Shown: one piece after another, positions 59,654 to 64,000 of the stretch
How the letters are laid out: the number at the start of each line of letters is the position of its first letter
Numbering within the stretch: position 1 is the first letter of the stretch
Assembly: GCF_004402705.1 (NCBI RefSeq)
Contig: NZ_SOFM01000050.1
Coordinates: 49,568-113,567 of the forward strand
Length of the DNA stretch: 64,000 bases
Source: Cryobacterium mannosilyticum
GTDB lineage: Bacteria > Actinomycetota > Actinomycetes > Actinomycetales > Microbacteriaceae
Reading direction: 5' to 3'
Translations under genes and position numbers: made by a program
The notes under the pieces: generated by a model
The model's input: only the letters and a program-made list of their open reading frames with translations
Databases searched by the model: none
What the model was told of the DNA's origin: nothing

Positions 59654-60894
59654 CCGACGTGGACCTGGCCAGTGCGGCCGAGGGTGCGGCCGCCGGTGTG
59701 GCCGCCGGTGCGGCAGCCGGTGCGGCCGAGGGTGCGGGTGCGGGCGCAGCGGCCGAGCGGATGCCGGCCGGCCGGGCCGCGATCGAGCTCGCCGGGGTCA
59801 GCAAGAGCTTCGGCGGCACGACCATCCTCGACCGGGTCTCCCTGACCGTGCCGGAGGGCAGCCGCACGGTCATCGTCGGCTCCTCCGGGTCCGGCAAGAC
59901 CACGCTGCTCCGCCTGATCAGCGGATTCGAGCTTCCGGATGCCGGCACGATCACCGTCAACGGCCGCCTGGTCGCCGGTCCCGGCGCCCAGGTCGCGGCG
60001 CACCGGCGCGAGATCGGCTACGTCGCCCAGGACGGCGCCCTGTTCCCGCACCTCACGGTCGGGCAGAACATCGCGTTCGGCCTCGGCCCGGCCCTCCGCG
60101 GCGGCACCCGCCGGGAGCGCAAGAAGGCCGTCGCCGAACTCCTCGGCATGGTCTCGCTCGACCCGGGCTTCGCCGACCGCCGCCCCGACGAGCTCTCCGG
60201 CGGCCAGCAGCAGCGCGTCGCCCTGGCCCGCGCGCTCGCCCGCCGCCCGAAGGTGATGCTGCTCGACGAACCGTTCTCCTCCCTCGACGCCGGGCTGCGC
60301 GCCGCCACCCGCGACATCGTCGCCGACACCCTCGAGCGCGCCGGGATCACCACGGTGCTCGTCACCCACGACCAGGCCGAGGCAATGAGCTTCGCCCACC
60401 AGCTCGCGGTGCTCCGCGACGGCCACCTCGGCCAGGTCGGTTCGCCGCGGGAAGTCTACTGGCGGCCGGTCGACCTGTTCACCGCCCGGTTCCTCGGCGA
60501 CGCCGTCGTGCTGCCGGCCAGCATCGGTGACGGGGTCGCCAGTTGCGCCCTCGGCCAGGTCAGCGTCGCCCCGACCACCCTGCACGGGGATGCCTGCATC
60601 ATGCTCCGCCCCGAGCAGATCGTGGTGGAGCCCTGCGACGCCGACGGAACCGGCACGGGAGCCTGCACCGGCCAGGTCGAGGCGGTCGACTTCTACGGAG
60701 CCGAGGTGCAGCTGGCCGTGCGGCTGCACGTGCCCGGCAGCCCGGAGACCATCGTGCACGTGCGGCAGCACGGCACCACCGGCACCGTCGTCGGCAGCCG
60801 GGTCAGCCTCCGGGCACGCGGCACGGCCACGGCGTTCGCGGCGGCCGCGCTCGCTACGGCGCACCGGCATCCGTCGCCGCCCGCCGCTCGCTGA
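59650..60894 (+). CDS. ferric iron ABC transporter ATP-binding protein
   Basis: A 414-residue ATPase of the FbpC/PotA group. Walker A is GSSGSGKTT, the signature LSGGQQQR, Walker B VMLLDEPFSSLD and the switch VTHDQAEAM. A TOBE-like C-terminal domain follows (about residues 300-400). The first 40 residues are an Ala/Gly tract (AAAGVAAGAAAGAAEGAGAG) not found in the family. The GTG at 59650 overlaps the permease stop. The stop TGA lies in the first unit of a 17-bp repeat array. Confidence 0.9.
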   Translation: MTDVDLASAAEGAAAGVAAGAAAGAAEGAGAGAAAERMPAGRAAIELAGVSKSFGGTTILDRVSLTVPEGSRTVIVGSSGSGKTTLLRLISGFELPDAGTITVNGRLVAGPGAQVAAHRREIGYVAQDGALFPHLTVGQNIAFGLGPALRGGTRRERKKAVAELLGMVSLDPGFADRRPDELSGGQQQRVALARALARRPKVMLLDEPFSSLDAGLRAATRDIVADTLERAGITTVLVTHDQAEAMSFAHQLAVLRDGHLGQVGSPREVYWRPVDLFTARFLGDAVVLPASIGDGVASCALGQVSVAPTTLHGDACIMLRPEQIVVEPCDADGTGTGACTGQVEAVDFYGAEVQLAVRLHVPGSPETIVHVRQHGTTGTVVGSRVSLRARGTATAFAAAALATAHRHPSPPAAR

Positions 60895-60951
60895 CCCAGC
60901 CCGCTCGCTGACCCAGCCCGCCCGCTGACCCATCCCGCCCGCTGACCCAGC
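60884..60951. repeat. 17-bp tandem repeat, four units
   Basis: Units CCGCTCGCTGACCCAGC start at 60884, 60901, 60918 and 60935 with one or two changes each. The first unit contains the stop codon of the ABC ATPase gene. Confidence 0.92.
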
Positions 60952-60994
60952 CCGCGCTGCGGCCTGCCCGCACTCCGGGCTCGGCGAAAAGCTC

Positions 60995-61023
60995 TTGCCT
61001 AGCCCCGGATGGGGGTGTTACAC
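60995..61023 (+). promoter_or_regulatory. promoter of the beta-helix protein gene
   Basis: TTGCCT (60995-61000) and TTACAC (61018-61023) are separated by exactly 17 bp, a fair housekeeping promoter. The predicted start point, near 61030, lies in the following operator. Confidence 0.6.
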
Positions 61024-61027
61024 TCTC

Positions 61028-61047
61028 GCGTGGGAGCGCTCTCACGC
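61028..61047. promoter_or_regulatory. LacI/CebR-type operator
   Basis: GCGTGGGAGC/GCTCTCACGC is palindromic with one mismatch per arm. The core TGGGAGCGCTCTCA differs by one base from the CebR box TGGGAGCGCTCCCA of cellulose and glucan genes. Its position over the transcription start suits repression lifted by an oligosaccharide. Confidence 0.75.
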
Positions 61048-61102
61048 TGTTGTCTCAGCCGCAAACCGGAGCCCGCGACCTCCACAGAGAGCAGGACGAG
61101 CA

Positions 61103-64000
61103 ATGTCGCTATCCATTTTCCGAACGGGGCAGGTTGCCCCAAGGCCTCCGATCGGGAGGCCTTCTCGCCTCCGCACGCGGCTGGTTGCCGGCGCCGTTGC
61201 CGTGCTGCTGGGCGTCCTGACTGCCGGAACAGGGCTGGTCCCCGATGCGGCCTTCGCCGCGCCGGCCAAGCCGCCGCCCGTGGCCGCCCCGGACTTCGGC
61301 CCGAACGTCAAGATCTTCGATCCCAGCATGCCCGTAGCCGACATCCAGGCCACGGTCGATGCCATCAGGGACACCCAGGTCAATGACGAAATGGGAACGA
61401 ACCGTTATTCCCTCCTGTTCAAGCCGGGCATCTACGGCAGCGCCGAGAAACCCCTCATCATTCAGGTCGGTTATTACACCGAGGTGGCGGGCCTGGGCGC
61501 TTCACCGACGGATGTCACAATCAACGGCCACGTCGACGTCTACAACCGGTGCCGGCCGGAGACGGGCTGCTTCGCCCTGGACAGCTTCTGGCGTTCGGTG
61601 TCGAACCTCACGATCAACGTCACGGGCGGGGACGGCTGCCGGGCGGGAACCAACTTCTGGGCTGCATCGCAGGCCTCGCCGATGCGTCGGGTGAACATCA
61701 CCGGCGGCAAACTATCCCTGATGGACTACTGCACCGACGGACCGCAGTACGCCAGCGGCGGCTTCATCGCCGATTCCAAGACCGGCGACATCATCAACGG
61801 CTCCCAGCAGCAGTATCTGGTGCGGGACAGCAGCATCGGTGCCTGGTCGAACGGGGTCTGGAACCAGGTGTTCGCCGGAGTGCAGGGCGCCCCCGCGCAG
61901 TCCTACCCCGACCCGCCGTACACCACCCTCGCCAAGAGCCCGGCCAGCAAGGAAAAGCCCTACCTCTTCATCGATTCCGCGGGCGCGTGGCAGGTCTTCA
62001 TGCCGGCTCCCCGCACCAACTACACCGGAACCACCTGGGAGAACGGGCCCACGCCCGGTCGCGCGATCGCGCTGTCCAAGTTCTTCGTCGCCAAGCCGTC
62101 CGACTCGGTGTCCGCCATCAACAGCAAGCTCGCCAAAGGCCTGAACCTGCTATTCACGCCCGGGGTCTATGACGTCGACAAGACGATCACGGTCAAGAAC
62201 GCGAACACCGTGGTGCTGGGCATGGGCCTGGCCACCTTGACGGCCGTGAACGGTGCCGTCGTGATGAGCACCGCCGACGTTCAAGGCATCGACATCGCCG
62301 GCATCACGATCGATGCGGGAACAATGAACTCACCGGTGCTGCTGAAAATCGGCACCAAGACGGGCCATCGGGGGACGACGAGTGCGGCCAACCCGACCGC
62401 CCTGCAGGACGTCTTCTTCCGCGTCGGGGGACCGCACGTGGGCAAGGCGACCGTCAGCCTGGAGGTCAACAACGACAACACCATCCTCGACGACATCTGG
62501 GCCTGGCGTGCCGATCACGGCAGGCCCGGCAGCGTCGGCTGGGACATCAACACCGGCCAGAACGGCGTCATCGTCAATGGCGACAACGTCACCGCCACCG
62601 GACTCTTCGTCGAGCACTACCAGCAGTACAACGTCATCTGGAACGGGGAGAACGGCAGAACAGTCTTCTTCCAGAACGAACTCCCCTATGACGCCCCCAA
62701 CCAGGCAGCCTGGCAGCACGACGGCGTCCTCGGTTGGGCCGGCTACAAGGTCGCCGACACGGTCACCAAGAACGAGCTGTGGGGCGGTGGCAGCTACGTC
62801 TTCAACAACGTCGATCCCACCATCCACGCCTCGGTCGGTTTCGAGGTGCCCCGCAAGCCGGGCGTGAAGATGCACAACCTGCTGAGCGTCCAGCTCGGTG
62901 CCGGAACCCTTGACCACGTCATCAACGACAAGGGCCTGGCGGTGAACTCGGCCGGAGTCGGGATTCCCAGTTGCGTGGTCCTCTATCCCTCGGACGACGC
63001 TACGCCGCCCACGGTCGCCATCACCGATAACGTCGACGGCGACACGGCAACCGGCAAGGTCACCTTCACCTTCACCTTCAGCGAGGATGTCTGCAGCTTC
63101 ACCGCCGACGACATCGTCGTCACCGGTGGCTCGAGGGGATCCTTCACCCGCGTGAATGCCAAAACGGCCACCCTGGTTGTGCCGCCCGCTGAGAACTCGA
63201 GTGGAACCATCAACGTGAGCATGGCCGAGGCCACGTTCACCGACCTGCCCGGCACGGCCAACACCGCGGCCGCCAGCGCCCAGCAGGGGTTCAACACGAC
63301 AACCCCGCTGACGCTCGCAATCACGGACAATGTCCCGACCGCAACCGCGACCGGTGATGTGACGTTCGCGTTCGCGTTCAACAGGGACGTCGGCACCAGC
63401 TTCACCGCCGATGACATCGTGACCACCGGTGGCACCGACGGCGCGTTCGTTCGCGTCGATGCCACTCACGCGACCCTCGTGGTTTCGCCTCCGGCCGACT
63501 CGACGGGAACCGCCCGGGTCAGCGTGGCCGCGGGCACGTTCACGGATCTGGCCGGCAACGCGAACACCACCGCTACCGCCGCGCAGCAGGCCTACAACAC
63601 GACCTCAACGCCGCCGCCGCCGCCGTCCTGGGCGATCACCTTCGATGACCCCGCGAAAACGTACACGTTGACCGATTTCGGTAACAACGGTGGCGCAGTC
63701 GTGGCCGACCCGGCCGGTGGCACGAACAAGGTCGCCACGGTGTCCAAGGCCGTCACGGCGTCGGCGACGGCGGGATCCACGGTGTCCACCGGTGCGAACT
63801 TGTCCGTCGACACCATCCCGTTCACGGCAACACAGACCCGGATGGCGATGCGGGTCTACAGCCCCGCTGCGGGCGTGCGGGTGCGGATCAAAGCCGAGAA
63901 CGCCGCCAACCCGGGGCAGAACGTCGAGACGGATGCGTTCACCACAGTCGCCGGGGCGTGGGAGACCCTGACCTTCGACTTCGGTGACACGTCCACGCAC
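61103..64000 (+). CDS. large secreted beta-helix protein with Ig-like and carbohydrate-binding-like modules (3' partial)
   Basis: The frame stays open to the window end (966 codons). A signal peptide ends near residue 53 (DAAFAAPA). Residues about 60-625 form a right-handed beta-helix region with FKPGIYGSAEKPLIIQVGYY, GGFIADSKTGDIINGSQQQY and LLFTPGVYDVDKTITV; it resembles actinobacterial secreted GH55-like/discoidin-associated proteins often misnamed adenylyl cyclase. Two Ig-like repeats of the Big_12 type follow (about 633-733 and 734-832, each with FTADDIV), a Pro5 linker, and a glucanase-associated carbohydrate-binding-like module (FDDPAKTYTLTDFG). It may act on beta-glucans. Catalytic residues are not identified. 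Confidence 0.82.
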   Translation, partial: MSLSIFRTGQVAPRPPIGRPSRLRTRLVAGAVAVLLGVLTAGTGLVPDAAFAAPAKPPPVAAPDFGPNVKIFDPSMPVADIQATVDAIRDTQVNDEMGTNRYSLLFKPGIYGSAEKPLIIQVGYYTEVAGLGASPTDVTINGHVDVYNRCRPETGCFALDSFWRSVSNLTINVTGGDGCRAGTNFWAASQASPMRRVNITGGKLSLMDYCTDGPQYASGGFIADSKTGDIINGSQQQYLVRDSSIGAWSNGVWNQVFAGVQGAPAQSYPDPPYTTLAKSPASKEKPYLFIDSAGAWQVFMPAPRTNYTGTTWENGPTPGRAIALSKFFVAKPSDSVSAINSKLAKGLNLLFTPGVYDVDKTITVKNANTVVLGMGLATLTAVNGAVVMSTADVQGIDIAGITIDAGTMNSPVLLKIGTKTGHRGTTSAANPTALQDVFFRVGGPHVGKATVSLEVNNDNTILDDIWAWRADHGRPGSVGWDINTGQNGVIVNGDNVTATGLFVEHYQQYNVIWNGENGRTVFFQNELPYDAPNQAAWQHDGVLGWAGYKVADTVTKNELWGGGSYVFNNVDPTIHASVGFEVPRKPGVKMHNLLSVQLGAGTLDHVINDKGLAVNSAGVGIPSCVVLYPSDDATPPTVAITDNVDGDTATGKVTFTFTFSEDVCSFTADDIVVTGGSRGSFTRVNAKTATLVVPPAENSSGTINVSMAEATFTDLPGTANTAAASAQQGFNTTTPLTLAITDNVPTATATGDVTFAFAFNRDVGTSFTADDIVTTGGTDGAFVRVDATHATLVVSPPADSTGTARVSVAAGTFTDLAGNANTTATAAQQAYNTTSTPPPPPSWAITFDDPAKTYTLTDFGNNGGAVVADPAGGTNKVATVSKAVTASATAGSTVSTGANLSVDTIPFTATQTRMAMRVYSPAAGVRVRIKAENAANPGQNVETDAFTTVAGAWETLTFDFGDTSTH

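Overview
The window is high-GC chromosomal DNA from an actinobacterium. Codon usage (abundant GCATCC/GGATGC contexts, GTG and TTG starts), the acs-tad-topA-tmk-holB gene order, an IdeR/DtxR iron box and an SigK/RskA-type sigma locus all fit Actinomycetota, most likely Microbacteriaceae. The family assignment is inference. I see no prophage, transposase, plasmid origin or CRISPR array. The remarkable material is intergenic: several families of symmetric or inverted repeats and many short minisatellites.

Layout. 0-8.6 kb: end of a HelD-like RNA-polymerase-recycling helicase, a HAD phosphatase, an LCP cell-wall ligase, a VanZ-like membrane protein with an abnormal start, a flavin monooxygenase, and a PadR regulator coupled to a drug exporter. 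8.7-14.5 kb: tRNA-Pro, a metallophosphoesterase overlapping a bifunctional PASTA penicillin-binding protein, two small proteins (DUF4177-like and RidA), a repeat nest and an acyltransferase. 14.7-26.2 kb: acs; a compact tad pilus/secretion locus (ATPase, fused TadB/TadC, DUF4244, TadE, Rv3654c-like) with a small antisense gene inside it; then topA-tmk-holB. 26.3-35.2 kb: a lipoprotein peptidase-like hydrolase with a TetR regulator, tRNA-Thr, a Gfo/Idh/MocA dehydrogenase, a membrane GGDEF-EAL protein, a PBP4-type carboxypeptidase, a nicotinamidase and an alpha/beta hydrolase. 35.3-39.4 kb: two secreted DUF4397 proteins, a lipoprotein-like class F sortase, an ECF sigma factor and its anti-sigma factor. 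A shared promoter-like motif precedes three of these genes, so this looks like a self-contained surface-protein regulon. 39.6-47.1 kb: part of a homoprotocatechuate meta-cleavage cluster (hpaD, hpaE, DapA-like aldolase, GntR regulator, a FAH-RraA fusion and an MFS importer); two matching GntR-type operator motifs tie the importer to the enzymes. 47.2-53.9 kb: IclR regulator, a small membrane protein, a succinate-semialdehyde dehydrogenase, a TrmH methyltransferase, a thiolase-SDR pair, and three copies of a 91-bp element. 54.1-56.9 kb: agmatine deiminase plus an N-carbamoylputrescine amidase-like nitrilase, divergent from a TetR gene. 56.9-60.9 kb: an Fbp-type ferric iron ABC transporter behind an iron box. 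61.1-64.0 kb: start of a large secreted beta-helix protein with Ig-like and carbohydrate-binding-like modules, behind a LacI/CebR-type operator.

The strongest novelty candidates are the 91-bp element (three copies of identical length with an invariant centre), other symmetric intergenic elements, the DUF4397/sortase/sigma unit whose putative substrate has no LPXTG motif, the FAH-RraA fusion, and a 34-residue basic ORF inside the tad locus. Family names come from memory of motifs; no database search was possible.
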